Source: Planctomycetaceae bacterium (GTDB lineage Bacteria; Planctomycetota; Planctomycetia; Pirellulales; Pirellulaceae). Taken from it: a stretch of DNA of 64,000 nucleotides. This document shows, in pieces, positions 29,001-38,465 of the stretch; position 1 is the stretch's first letter, and each line of letters begins with the position of its first letter. Under the pieces are notes generated by a model. It ran no database searches and was not told the DNA's origin. It saw nothing but the letters and a program-made list of their open reading frames with translations. Location: positions 19,841 through 83,840 of the forward strand of contig RECD01000253.1 of NCBI GenBank assembly GCA_007694185.1. Reading direction: 5' to 3'. A program made the translations under genes and the position numbers.

Positions 29001-32000
29001 TCACCGGTCCTCGTTATTCTCTTCCTGCTCGTCCGCCTTCGCGTCCTCTTTCTTCACATCGTCCGTTTCGTCCGCTTCGTCCTTGATGACCGCTTCTTGG
29101 AACTGATACTCGAAACGCAAGCGGCCTACCGCCACGGTGACCCGTTGCTGAGCGGGTTGGGCGCTGAGTGTCGTTTCGATGTCGTTGTTGAAGCTTTCGA
29201 TCGGGTGTTCGAGCAGTTCGATCGGCCGTCCGCTACGGGTGTCGATCGCCATCAGGTCGAGCGTTTTGACCCGGCTGCCGGTGTTGACGTATTCGGATTT
29301 ACTGCGGCATAGGACCAACAAAGGAGAACCTGGGGCTTGAGTGAGAGTGCAACCCCACTCGTTGACTCCCAGCGGGACCTGCCACAGGCGTTCGCCGGTG
29401 CGGGTGGAAATCGCGATCACCGATCCGTCGACCCGGACATGATCCTGGCCACTCTGAGTGTGAAAGGCGACGGCACTCCGATCCGCGGGGGTTTCGCCCG
29501 TGTCGGGCAGGATTACGAGCATGTCGTCGCGTGGGACAACGTGAATCCGCCGCAGCTTGGGTATCGGATCGATGGTCGTTTCGCACACCAGACGCCCCTG
29601 TTGCAGGTCCCAGATCAGCAACTCGCCGGTGTTGGCCAAGGTCACGACGTAACTCCCGTCGACCACTCTGCCCAAGACGCGTCTGTCGCTTGTGAACTTA
29701 GCGTAGGTGTGTCGCAGGACCTCACGGTCGGCGATCGGATCGAGCAAAACGAGTTCGTGCTGTTCATCCGGCAGTTCACGATTAGCGAGGATCAACGAAT
29801 CGGTCGCGGCCCAGATCTGATACTGCTCGAAGGGTTCGGTCGACAACAGGCGTCCGTCACGGCAGTCGTACTTGCTGACCACCCGAGACGCGGGTGAAAC
29901 GATCGCGACCACGTCGCCGTCACAGAGGATCGTGCCGCTCCGCGGCGTCACCAAATTGCGCCAACGGGGCTCCCCGGCGAGCGCGTCGTAGGCTAGCAAT
30001 TCGCTCCCCTGCAAAACGTAAAAGCTGTCGCCGACGATCGGCCCCAGGACCAATTCGGCAGAACCGCCATCGGCAGTGCTCCCAATGACGAATCGATGGA
30101 TCGGGTCACCGAACGAATTCGAACTGCTCGTCGGCTTCGCTCCCCCACTTCCGTCGGTTCGCCACGGCCGTCGCCAAACGACCGGATCGGTTTGTCCCGA
30201 GGTCGCTTCGAACAGGTTGACGCCGACCAGTTCCCCGGGGAGCATCGCGATCATCAATCCGCCGCTGAAGACGGCTTGGCGTGGCGAGTCTTCTCGCCGA
30301 CCGTCAAGCGGAATCGGGAAGATCGTGCCCAGCGGGTCACGCAGGCCCAAGGGACTGTTCAGGTCACTGACCGCCCGCCAGCCGCGAAACGACCGGCCGA
30401 CCATGCGACGGGTTTTGCCGACCGCCAATCGCCCCATCATCGAGCTGGGAACGCGGGTCGTTTCTTGAGGCACACGCAGGGTCACTTCGGGCCCCCAAGG
30501 ATCGACGGCGACGGCCAGTTCCCCGTCCACCAGAATCCGCCCCATACCGAGACGTTCCGCAACCGCTTCGGTCTGTCGGTCAGCGGGCAGGGCGGCCCAC
30601 AACGCCTCCGCATCCCCGGTCAAGCCGCCACGGGCGTAGGTTTCGATCAGGTTCTCGAGCTGGTCCGGTGCCAAGCGGTCGGGCGTATCGGTCGTCGCGC
30701 CGGCCGCCGCCAACAATAACCTTTCCATCGCCAAGTACTCGCCGTCCTGGCGATATCGTTCGAGCAGAACTTGTCGCAGCGATTCGGAGCCGGCGGTTCG
30801 GCCAAAATGGGTCAGCAGCAGTCGGGTACCGGCACTGGTCGCGCCCTGGTAGTCGTCCAAATGCCTCGCGATCTCCGCGTTCATTTCCGCCCGCAGCGGC
30901 TCGTCGGCGTCCTCGAACGTCTCGCTGACCCGCGCGGCCAACCACTGATCCAGCGACACCTGGCGGGTGGAGTCGTCCGAACCCAGTTTGCCGAAACCGG
31001 ACAAGGGCGAAGCCGCCGCGACCAAGCGGGATAGTTCGATCAGACGCCGGACCGCCAGGTTGCGGTCATTCGCCTCGAGTGCCGCCCGAACTTGCAGCTT
31101 TCGCAACTCGACCGCATCGTTGGGCCGGTCGATCAACTGCTCCAGCTCCGGTAGCAAGCCGGTGTTGGCTGCGAAATCGTCTCGCAGGGCGTTGAGCATC
31201 ACGCGGATGGAAAGGTTTTCGACATGAACGTCCTCCGGGTCCATCTCTCGGGCGCGGTGGAGCCACCGCAGGGCCTCCTCCAGTTTGCCGTCTTGCAACA
31301 ACAGTTCGGCCTGCCAAACGACAGCTCGGAAATCGTCCGGATCGGCTTCGAGGGAAGCCTCCACGACCCGCTCCAAAGCCTGCTCCCCATGCACGGCCGC
31401 TAGGTGAGTGGCGGACTGGCTCAGCAATTGGCCTTCCACCGCGACCAAGTTGCCCAGCGGGAATTGGGTCGAACGCGACGCCAGCACTCGGCCGTCTTCC
31501 AGCGACACGGCCAAGATCCGACCGGCCGTGGTCGGGACGAAGTAGGCCGCTTGCGGCTCGCCCGCCGCTTCCTCAGCCTGGGTGCCAAAGACACCGATGC
31601 CCGCGATCCATTCGCCCGCCTCCAACCACCCTGCGGGCGTTTCCCAAAGCCGTTGCCCCGATCGGGCGTCGGCCCTGCGGACATGGTCGCTGCCGAGCAA
31701 AATCATCGCGTCATCGCGGACGCCAGCCAGGTGGCGAGAATTTTTTTGTGTCCGAGGAACTTCCTTCCACCGCTTCTTGCCCGTCAACAAGTCGATCGCG
31801 AACAGGCGATCCGACTCGATCGGCGTCACATAAATCGTGTCACCGACGATGCGAGGCGTCCCGTCCCACCACCGCTGGAGCAGCTGGTCGGGCGACAGGT
31901 CTCGGCGGCCCCCCATCAACTGCTGGCTCATCGCTTCGTCCCGCTCGAAACGCAAACCCCAGATCAACGATTGGTCGAGCAGATCGATCCCCAGGATCGC

Positions 32001-33629
32001 GCCGGCACCGGTCGAGCAGACCAAGACGCCCTGGTGGTAGGACGGCGTCGCGCCCGCGATCCGCCGGATCGGGTCGCTTTGGACTCGGCCCGCCTCCATC
32101 GCCACCAACTGCTGACGCCAACGTTCCAACCCGGTCGCCGCATCGAGGCAGATCAGAACGATATCGCCCGCCGTCTCGGCCATCACGTACAGCGCGTCAC
32201 CCAGCGGCAACGGGGGTCCCAGGAAAAAGATGTCGCCCCAACCATTTTCCCGGTCGGTGCGGCCACCGATCCGCCAGATCAGTTTTCCCTCCGTCGCGAT
32301 GTCGAGCGCCACCAGCGAATTGGCGGTCGATTCGGTAGGGCGGACTCCCTGGAAACCCATCATCGAATTGAACGCGGTCAACTCGACATCACTCAGATCA
32401 GAAAGCAGATAGACCCGTTTGCCATCACTGGTGATCCGGCCGTACGGCAGGTCGTTCCAGACCCGTTGCTTCAGCAGCAGGTGGGCCGACTCCTCCTCCA
32501 AAATCACCCCGGTCGGGTCAGCCGGGTCTCGGGAGGGCGAGCCCTCGTGCCAGGGGTCCTGCCAAATCACCTTGCCGGTCTGGAAATCGATCCCGAACAG
32601 ATGGCCCACCGACCTCGCCAAGACCTGGTTCCCGACCTTGATCGGCAACCAGGCGGGCGGCGGGAAATCTCCTGTCGCCGCCAGCGAATCGGCCGCCTCC
32701 TCCAACACGCGTTGCTGACTCGGGGTTTCCGCCGTCCTCACCAACCAGCGGGGTAGCGACAACGGCAACTGGCCCGCCGATCCCTCGTGCCGCTGCGGCC
32801 CGCCGCCAAACATTCGGATGTCGCCGTCGTTGACCGCATGGCGAGCCCGCAGCGTTCCGGCCGGAGTTCGCGATTCGGCGCCGGCGGCTGACGGTTCCTC
32901 CTCATTCGCTGCGAACGGGTTAGCCGCGGAATTTCGCAGGTCGGCGACCAATTGTTCCGCCGTTTCGCGGTCCGCGGCGGCCAGCCCGGGATGCGTCAAA
33001 ACCGCCTCGAGCAGCCGCAACGATTCCCACGGCCGGCCTTCTGTGAGCGCCCGCAGTGCCAGCAGTCGGGTCGCGTCCAATCCGGCCCGTGTATGAAAAA
33101 ACCGCCTGCGGACCTCGGCAGCAGCCGACCAATCTCGCTGAGCGCGACCGCGTTGCAACAACTCCCGGGCATCGACGCCGTAGCGCAATTCGTAAGTTTC
33201 GATCGCCGTGGCAGGCAAGCTGCCGAGCAGTCGGCGGGCTTCGCCGAACAGCGTTTTTTGAACAGGGGACTCCAGGCCCGCATTATCCCCGTCGCCGCGG
33301 GGAACCGCCGGGCCGACACGTCGCTGACCCAACTCACCCGCAGGATCGCCGACGTCCAAAAAAAAGTCTTGCCCGGACAATTCGTCGTCATCATCGGCCG
33401 AGGGCTGGCGTTGCAACAGATCGCCCAAAATCACGACCGCGTCGCTGGGCCGCTGCTGTTCGATCGCCCGCTCCGCTTCCCGCAACGCCTGCAACACCGA
33501 CCGCGGGGGTTCGACCAAACGGCCCGAGTTGGACTGTTGCCCCATCTGAAAAAAGACTTGCGCGCGTGCCGAAGCCGGGGCGAGGAACAGGACCAGACCG
33601 AGCAGGGGGCAGATCGCCGAGCGAATCAT
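29001..33629 (-). CDS. Very large secreted PQQ-type beta-propeller protein with TPR-like region
   Basis: A 1542-residue protein from ATG 33629 with signal peptide MIRSAICPLLGLVLFLAP (cleavage near ARA-Q). The first 230 residues are helical and rich in acidic residues. From about 330, PQQ-like propeller blades recur: VGHLFGIDFQTGKVIW, VLICLDAATGLERWRQQL, LFAIDLLTGKKRWKE and DARSGQRLWETPAGW. A TPR-like segment (about 780-830, LEEALRWLHRAREMDPED) interrupts them, and a second blade series follows in the C-terminal third (AYDALAGEPRWRNL, ISTRTGERLWQVPLG). The tail is very acidic. No enzyme motif is seen; such proteins are usually scaffolds or sensors. It begins 220 bp downstream of the CitG-like gene. 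Confidence 0.85.
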   Translation of the reverse strand: MIRSAICPLLGLVLFLAPASARAQVFFQMGQQSNSGRLVEPPRSVLQALREAERAIEQQRPSDAVVILGDLLQRQPSADDDDELSGQDFFLDVGDPAGELGQRRVGPAVPRGDGDNAGLESPVQKTLFGEARRLLGSLPATAIETYELRYGVDARELLQRGRAQRDWSAAAEVRRRFFHTRAGLDATRLLALRALTEGRPWESLRLLEAVLTHPGLAAADRETAEQLVADLRNSAANPFAANEEEPSAAGAESRTPAGTLRARHAVNDGDIRMFGGGPQRHEGSAGQLPLSLPRWLVRTAETPSQQRVLEEAADSLAATGDFPPPAWLPIKVGNQVLARSVGHLFGIDFQTGKVIWQDPWHEGSPSRDPADPTGVILEEESAHLLLKQRVWNDLPYGRITSDGKRVYLLSDLSDVELTAFNSMMGFQGVRPTESTANSLVALDIATEGKLIWRIGGRTDRENGWGDIFFLGPPLPLGDALYVMAETAGDIVLICLDAATGLERWRQQLVAMEAGRVQSDPIRRIAGATPSYHQGVLVCSTGAGAILGIDLLDQSLIWGLRFERDEAMSQQLMGGRRDLSPDQLLQRWWDGTPRIVGDTIYVTPIESDRLFAIDLLTGKKRWKEVPRTQKNSRHLAGVRDDAMILLGSDHVRRADARSGQRLWETPAGWLEAGEWIAGIGVFGTQAEEAAGEPQAAYFVPTTAGRILAVSLEDGRVLASRSTQFPLGNLVAVEGQLLSQSATHLAAVHGEQALERVVEASLEADPDDFRAVVWQAELLLQDGKLEEALRWLHRAREMDPEDVHVENLSIRVMLNALRDDFAANTGLLPELEQLIDRPNDAVELRKLQVRAALEANDRNLAVRRLIELSRLVAAASPLSGFGKLGSDDSTRQVSLDQWLAARVSETFEDADEPLRAEMNAEIARHLDDYQGATSAGTRLLLTHFGRTAGSESLRQVLLERYRQDGEYLAMERLLLAAAGATTDTPDRLAPDQLENLIETYARGGLTGDAEALWAALPADRQTEAVAERLGMGRILVDGELAVAVDPWGPEVTLRVPQETTRVPSSMMGRLAVGKTRRMVGRSFRGWRAVSDLNSPLGLRDPLGTIFPIPLDGRREDSPRQAVFSGGLMIAMLPGELVGVNLFEATSGQTDPVVWRRPWRTDGSGGAKPTSSSNSFGDPIHRFVIGSTADGGSAELVLGPIVGDSFYVLQGSELLAYDALAGEPRWRNLVTPRSGTILCDGDVVAIVSPASRVVSKYDCRDGRLLSTEPFEQYQIWAATDSLILANRELPDEQHELVLLDPIADREVLRHTYAKFTSDRRVLGRVVDGSYVVTLANTGELLIWDLQQGRLVCETTIDPIPKLRRIHVVPRDDMLVILPDTGETPADRSAVAFHTQSGQDHVRVDGSVIAISTRTGERLWQVPLGVNEWGCTLTQAPGSPLLVLCRSKSEYVNTGSRVKTLDLMAIDTRSGRPIELLEHPIESFNNDIETTLSAQPAQQRVTVAVGRLRFEYQFQEAVIKDEADETDDVKKEDAKADEQEENNEDR

Positions 33630-33848
33630 GGGTGCGACCGGGGTGGAGCGAACGGCGGACCGATTGCCGAGGCAGGAGACCGAGCGAACGGCAAAGGTGA
33701 CTCAGAGGCACGAGCCGAGAACGGTGGGCCGCCTCGACGACTCTCATTGTAACGCGAGAGTCGATTCCCGGCGCCGACCAACCGCCGTCCCCTCGCATTC
33801 CTCCGGCCGCATCAGGAGTGCTTCACTTTCGGTCCGCAACCGGCGGGC

Positions 33849-34739
33849 TCAGCGACGGATGCACCAGTAAATCGCGGCCGCGATCAGGTCGGCGGTCGTA
33901 CCCGGGTTGCGGCGATTCCCGTCTGCCCGCAGCCAGCGATCGAGCATCCCGACGGCCGCTAATTTCAATTCCCCGCCACCGTCCCAGCAAGCCTTGGACC
34001 GTCGCCACACTTCCTCCGCGACTTGCGGTCCGCACTTCCGACGGATCAAACTGTCGGGCTCCTCGGCCAACAACCGCAATTGTGCCCGCAAGATCGCCTG
34101 ACCGATGTCCGATCCCGCGGTCAATTCCCTGGCAACGACCGGGACGACGGATTCGAAAAAATCATCGAAATTCTCAGCGTACTGTAGGGCGATCCGGTCG
34201 CGATCCTTCGCCGATCGCATCGCCGCCAACAAATCGATCGGACCGGCCAACGGACGGGTCACGTCTCGCTCAGGATCGACCGCTTGGTCTCGGATCCCTC
34301 CCGGTTTGGCCAGCGAAATCGCCCGATAGATCTCCGCCCCGTCTTCCGCGGTCAGGCCCATCAGCACCCTCGCCACATCGCCCCGATCGACCGCGGTCGC
34401 CAGCGGCGCGATCAACAAGACGATCCCGAGGTTGACGTTGGCTGACGTGACAAGGCGGGTCGCCTCGATGGCCTCCCGAACGCGACGCCCCAATCCTGTC
34501 CGATCCGGAAATCGCTCGTCGACGCCGGCCAAGATCGGCGCCACTGCCGCGGCGGCCCGGCAGAAGTCTTGGTAGTCGCAGTCCTCGAAGGCCGCGTCCG
34601 GATGGACGTTGCCCACCTTCGGAGCCGCGGCTTCCCAAACGCAGGCCAGCCGGATCGCTTCGCTCTTGTCCGTTGCCCGCGAACGCATGGCGGCCAGTGG
34701 CGAGCCACCCGCGCCGTCCGGAGCCAAATCAAGTGCCAT
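33849..34739 (-). CDS. CitG/MdcB-family (triphosphoribosyl-dephospho-CoA synthase-like) protein
   Basis: A 296-residue all-helical protein. The family signatures are ACVWEAAAPKVGNVHPDAAF (CitG-type EVxxxPKPGNV) near 35, TSANVNLGIVLLIAPLA (TNVNTGIILL) near 100, ISLAKPGGI and a long C-terminal helix bundle. In fermenting bacteria CitG makes the prosthetic-group precursor of citrate lyase from dephospho-CoA and ATP. No citrate lyase or malonate decarboxylase gene is present here. Relatives in archaea and planctomycetes occur without these enzymes and have been linked to tetrahydromethanopterin-dependent C1 metabolism, so a different substrate is likely. ATG 34739 overlaps the stop of the next upstream gene by 11 bp. 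Confidence 0.85.
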   Translation of the reverse strand: MALDLAPDGAGGSPLAAMRSRATDKSEAIRLACVWEAAAPKVGNVHPDAAFEDCDYQDFCRAAAAVAPILAGVDERFPDRTGLGRRVREAIEATRLVTSANVNLGIVLLIAPLATAVDRGDVARVLMGLTAEDGAEIYRAISLAKPGGIRDQAVDPERDVTRPLAGPIDLLAAMRSAKDRDRIALQYAENFDDFFESVVPVVARELTAGSDIGQAILRAQLRLLAEEPDSLIRRKCGPQVAEEVWRRSKACWDGGGELKLAAVGMLDRWLRADGNRRNPGTTADLIAAAIYWCIRR

Positions 34740-35718
34740 CGTCGCCGCCCCGATCCGAAAGCCGCGTCAAAAACTGAGCGATCACTTCGAGGACTTGCGT
34801 CGGGTCGTCTTCCATCACGTAGTGCCCGGCGTCGGCGATCCGTACCGCGTCCGCGTCAGGCCAGTGGCGGAGGAGCCGTTCGAGGCACTCGGGACGAAAG
34901 CACCAGTCCTTCATTCCCCAAATCAGACAACGGCGAACCCCGGCCAACTTCGGCAAGTCCGCCTCGAGTTGCCGCAAAACCTCGTAAGTCGGATGACTCC
35001 GCGTCATCGGGATGTCACGGACAAAGGAATCGATACCGACTCGGTCATGCCAATTGGCGTAAGGGGCGAGCAGGCCCGCGGCGGCTTCGGCCGACAGATC
35101 CGACTTGTCCATCGCCATCGTGATCGCCGCCCGGGCGAACAGGTTCAGCCCCCGCATGGCTGCTGTGCCCAAGACGGGTAGCCGGCAGGCGGCGATCCGC
35201 CACGGGACGTAGGGTGGGGGAAAAGCGGCCGTGTTGAGCAGCACCACGCCAGCCATCCGATCGACCCGCTCGACCGCCGCCGCCAGGCCGATCGCACCTC
35301 CCCAATCGTGTGCCAACAGCACGATCCGATCCAACCCGAGCCGATCGATCAGCACCAGCAACCGGTCTCGGTGCGCCTCAAGCGTGTAGGCGGCGTCCCG
35401 ACGGGACGGTTTGTCGCTGAGCCCGCATCCCAAATGGTCGACCGCGATAACCCGGTGCTCCGAACCAAACCGCTCGATCACCCGGCGCCAATAAAAACTC
35501 CAAGTCGGATTGCCGTGGACGCACAGGATCACCGGGCGGGACCAGGAATCCTCAGTCTGCAACGCGGGGTTTTCACCTCGAGGTCCAACGGGGGATGCGT
35601 TTTCCTGTTCGCTGTCGACATAGTGATAACGCCAACCGTCGATCTCCAAATCGGCACCGCGATAAGGATAAAGGGATCGCCACGGGGCGTCGTCGGACGA
35701 CTGGGGGGAACTTTTCAT
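34729..35718 (-). CDS. oleB: OleB-like alpha/beta hydrolase (beta-lactone decarboxylase/haloalkane dehalogenase family)
   Basis: A 329-residue alpha/beta hydrolase. The oxyanion-hole motif is HGNPTWSFYWRR at 69-80, the nucleophile is Asp138 in LAHDWGGAIGL, the acid is Asp271 in WGMKDWCF, and the base is His299 in DAGHYVMEDDP. The segments VLLNTAAFPPP, LAPYANWHDRVGID and SFVRDIPM match OleB, which decarboxylates beta-lactones to cis-olefins in long-chain hydrocarbon synthesis, better than true dehalogenases. oleA, oleC and oleD are absent from the window. About 30 residues around 35-60 look like a disordered insertion. ATG 35718 is used. It overlaps the CitG-like gene by 11 bp. Confidence 0.75.
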   Translation of the reverse strand: MKSSPQSSDDAPWRSLYPYRGADLEIDGWRYHYVDSEQENASPVGPRGENPALQTEDSWSRPVILCVHGNPTWSFYWRRVIERFGSEHRVIAVDHLGCGLSDKPSRRDAAYTLEAHRDRLLVLIDRLGLDRIVLLAHDWGGAIGLAAAVERVDRMAGVVLLNTAAFPPPYVPWRIAACRLPVLGTAAMRGLNLFARAAITMAMDKSDLSAEAAAGLLAPYANWHDRVGIDSFVRDIPMTRSHPTYEVLRQLEADLPKLAGVRRCLIWGMKDWCFRPECLERLLRHWPDADAVRIADAGHYVMEDDPTQVLEVIAQFLTRLSDRGGDDGT

Positions 35719-35924
35719 AAGCCGAATCGTCTAACAATCTTCCCCGCCCGAAAACGGGGGGCCGGGCCGTTCGAAACTTTTTTCTTCGAACTGGCCGCCA
35801 ACTCCCAAATTGACGCCCGATTCCGCTACTGCCAGCCCGTCGGCCGGAATAGGATCGGAGTTGCGGCGGCCCACCCATCCCCTGCCGCGTGATTGTCGAT
35901 GCGAACCCGAGAAGAGACGAGCCG

Positions 35925-37004
35925 ATGAGTGCCGTTGTGACCGCCACCCGGATCTCGCTGCTGGGATTCGGACTGTTGGCCATGATGGCTGCCCCCGTCC
36001 GAGGGCAGGAGTCTGCTTATCGGCCGGGGGTGATCGCGAAGGCCGATCAGGTGCTGGCCGAGGTAGGCCTCAAGCGAAACGGCAGCGGGTTCACCTGCCG
36101 CGAACTCGGCGAACTGCAACGCGCGATCCAGGGTTTGGCGAAGCCGCGACGGTCGATCCGCAGATTGGCCGACGCCAAAACGGGGACAGAAGATCAGTTG
36201 CAGCGTGTCGTCGCGGAACTCCGGATGACGGATGCCCAATACGCGGAATTGAATTTGCGTATGGCCCAGCCAGGCATCGATGTCCTGACGAACAACCGGT
36301 TGGCGGGACAAATCAACGCCAACCAAATCAAGAAGAAGCAACTGAGCGAACTCCGTGAGTCGCTCAAACAGACCCTGACCAAGCAGCGACAGGAATTGGC
36401 GGATGCCGAATCCAAGTATGCCGAGGTCGTTTTGGCGGCCCGTCAGGATCTCCAGCGGCTTCGCGAACGGCTCGACCGGGACCTGGCCCAGCCGCAGGTC
36501 GCGATCGCCTTCAAGGTGCATGCGGCGAGTTTTAAAACGCCGGAGCAGGTTGATGCCGAGACGCTGTTACGACCTACCGACCGAAAGCTGCGGCTGATCG
36601 AGCAGGAAATTTTTCGCGAGTCGATCCCGTTGGAAACCTCGCCCCAAGGGGCGTTGCTGGTCGATGTCGTGATCAACGATCAGAGCGTGCCGATGACGCT
36701 CGGCACCAACACGCCGATCGTCTTGCTACCCGCGGAACTGGCCACCCGCTTGCAGGTAACAGTTTCCCCCGACGCGGCCCCGATGAGGCTGTTTCAGGTC
36801 GACGGCAGCGTGCTGGAGGCTCGCGAGGTCAACTTGCCAAAGGTTCGCGTCGGCAACTTCGTGGCGGAAAATGTCGCGGCCGCCGTTCTGCTCGACCCGG
36901 GCGTCGACGCCCAACCGCTGTTGGGAGCGAGCTTTCTTGACAACTTTCGTTTCGAGATCGACCCGGCTGAGAAAACGCTGAATCTGCTGCGGCTTGGCGA
37001 ATGA
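35925..37004 (+). CDS. Secreted coiled-coil protein with a degenerate retropepsin-like domain
   Basis: A 359-residue protein from ATG 35925 with signal peptide MSAVVTATRISLLGFGLLAM (cleavage near VRG-Q). A GTG at 35889 is less likely. A long coiled coil covers about 75-205 (LRESLKQTLTKQRQELADAE). The C-terminal domain (about 245-355) has the layout of retropepsin-like aspartic proteases: LLVDVVINDQSVPMTLGTNT and then IVLLPAELATRLQ, the Psi-loop LLGASFLDNFRFEIDP and a final strand. However, the catalytic D-T/S-G site reads LGTNT, so the aspartate is missing. It is probably not a protease and may be a binding domain. It is divergent from the OleB-like gene. Confidence 0.8.
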   Translation: MSAVVTATRISLLGFGLLAMMAAPVRGQESAYRPGVIAKADQVLAEVGLKRNGSGFTCRELGELQRAIQGLAKPRRSIRRLADAKTGTEDQLQRVVAELRMTDAQYAELNLRMAQPGIDVLTNNRLAGQINANQIKKKQLSELRESLKQTLTKQRQELADAESKYAEVVLAARQDLQRLRERLDRDLAQPQVAIAFKVHAASFKTPEQVDAETLLRPTDRKLRLIEQEIFRESIPLETSPQGALLVDVVINDQSVPMTLGTNTPIVLLPAELATRLQVTVSPDAAPMRLFQVDGSVLEAREVNLPKVRVGNFVAENVAAAVLLDPGVDAQPLLGASFLDNFRFEIDPAEKTLNLLRLGE

Positions 37005-37067
37005 AAGTGACGATCCCCGAGTCACGAGACGCGGGCGGGAAAATCGCAGTTGGGATGAACAACGCCC

Positions 37068-38393
37068 TCAACGCGCGGCGGAACCGATCGGCTTCGCCAC
37101 GGGTGCGGCGGCGATTTCCGGTGCCTCCGCGCTAGGCTGTCGGTCCAGCAATTCGGTGAGCTGAAACGCGTAGTAGGGCTGTTCGGCCGCCGGGCTGCCG
37201 TCCGCCGCCGCGTTGGCAACCCAGAAGCGACTCGACGCCGGTTCGAACAGGACGTTGTGGAGGTTCGAATTCATCGCCACCGGACGATCCATCAGGCTGA
37301 GCGCCGATTCGGCAGTGAATTTGCCCTTCCCTGCCCGCACACGGCGAACCAATTCGTGATATCGGTCGCCGGCGCTCAGCAACGCGCAGTTCGCGACCGC
37401 ATGCGGCAACAGCGGGTGGCTCTCACCCGCTCGGATCACGTCGACCTTTTCCCAAGTCGCCGCCATGCCGACCGATTCGCCCGACTTACCGTCCGCGATC
37501 ACGTAGTAGTACTCGCAGGTGCGGGGGTTGTCCTGGAAGACGGCGATCGCCTGATCGAGCGTTTCCGTCGTCTCGATCACCTCTCGCATCAACTGGGCCA
37601 TCGGCACGCCGGCCCAATTTCCGATCCCGCCTCCACCCATCTCACCGATCGAAATCTGGCGGGTGTTCATGCCGGTGACGCTGCCGATGAAGCCCGAATA
37701 AGAAATGTTGACGAAAGGGATGCCGCCGTCCGGTTCGGCGACGATGATCACCGCATGATCTTGCAACCCCCAATCGACGCCGTAATCGAGCACCCGCCCG
37801 TGATAGAGCGTGCCGTCCGCCGTCGCGTCGCCCGAAATCGCGAAGCCGCTGCAGTGAAACAGCTCGGGAATGAAATTCGCAGCCCGGATCTCATGAGGAT
37901 CAAGCCCCGCGCCGGCCGCCAAGCCGTCCATCTCCCGCAGGTACTTCTCGGGCACGAACGGCTTTTGGATCTGCATGATCATCTCGATCACGTTGCGGGG
38001 TTTGAGCTTGAACCCGCCGACGTCGGCGATCGCCTGCTCTCCCTTGACCTCCAACAGCGTCTGCATGTTCTTGCGAACACTGTCGCGCAGCAACACGCCA
38101 TGCTGATACCCCATCTCGTACGGCGTTCCCTTCAGGTGCAACACGGGATAACCGTGAACGGTTTCCAACCACCCCGCGCCGCAGCGTGCGACGGTCTTTG
38201 ATTCGGCAGGATCCGTGCAGGCGATGATCCGCCTCGACGAGGCTTCTGCTGCGGCCGTTTCACCCCTGGCGGGCAATCCCGGCAAAAACAGGCCGACGGC
38301 GGCAAGCAGTGCGAACCCAAAGCTTCGCCGCGACCTCTGCGGAGCCGTCAAGCCCTGCCGAATTGAGGTAGTCGATTCGCCGTAAGCACCCAT
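37068..38393 (-). CDS. Secreted C45-type autoproteolytic Ntn hydrolase/acyltransferase
   Basis: A 441-residue protein from ATG 38393. The N-terminal export signal is about 22-45 (SFGFALLAAVGLFLPGLPARG). The mature part matches peptidase family C45 (isopenicillin N acyltransferase-like). It has LKGTPYEMGYQHGVLL near 88, EMDGLAAGAGLDPHEIRAAN and the candidate nucleophile Cys181 in ELFHCSGFAISG, followed by GTLYHGRVLDYGVDWG. The strand NISYSGFIGSVTGMN is typical of the fold. Such enzymes cleave themselves to free the N-terminal cysteine and then cut amide bonds. The substrate is unknown; cell-envelope lipids or N-acyl compounds are possible. It is convergent with the degenerate retropepsin gene. 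Confidence 0.85.
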   Translation of the reverse strand: MGAYGESTTSIRQGLTAPQRSRRSFGFALLAAVGLFLPGLPARGETAAAEASSRRIIACTDPAESKTVARCGAGWLETVHGYPVLHLKGTPYEMGYQHGVLLRDSVRKNMQTLLEVKGEQAIADVGGFKLKPRNVIEMIMQIQKPFVPEKYLREMDGLAAGAGLDPHEIRAANFIPELFHCSGFAISGDATADGTLYHGRVLDYGVDWGLQDHAVIIVAEPDGGIPFVNISYSGFIGSVTGMNTRQISIGEMGGGGIGNWAGVPMAQLMREVIETTETLDQAIAVFQDNPRTCEYYYVIADGKSGESVGMAATWEKVDVIRAGESHPLLPHAVANCALLSAGDRYHELVRRVRAGKGKFTAESALSLMDRPVAMNSNLHNVLFEPASSRFWVANAAADGSPAAEQPYYAFQLTELLDRQPSAEAPEIAAAPVAKPIGSAAR

Positions 38394-38465
38394 GGGAAAC
38401 TCTCCGAGACAAGTGATGAGAACGTTTTCAGGAAGCCCTAAAATCGCGAGGTGACCCGTTTCAAA

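Noticed and set aside
28867..29106. Plus-strand open frame of about 80 codons at 28.9 kb
   Set aside because: It overlaps the C-terminal coding part of the 1542-residue propeller gene and ends in a Ser-run created by the opposite acidic tail.
34729..35718. Calling this gene haloalkane dehalogenase
   Set aside because: The Asp nucleophile and HGNPTW motif are shared, but the LNTAAFP, NWHDRVGID and RDIPM segments fit OleB better.
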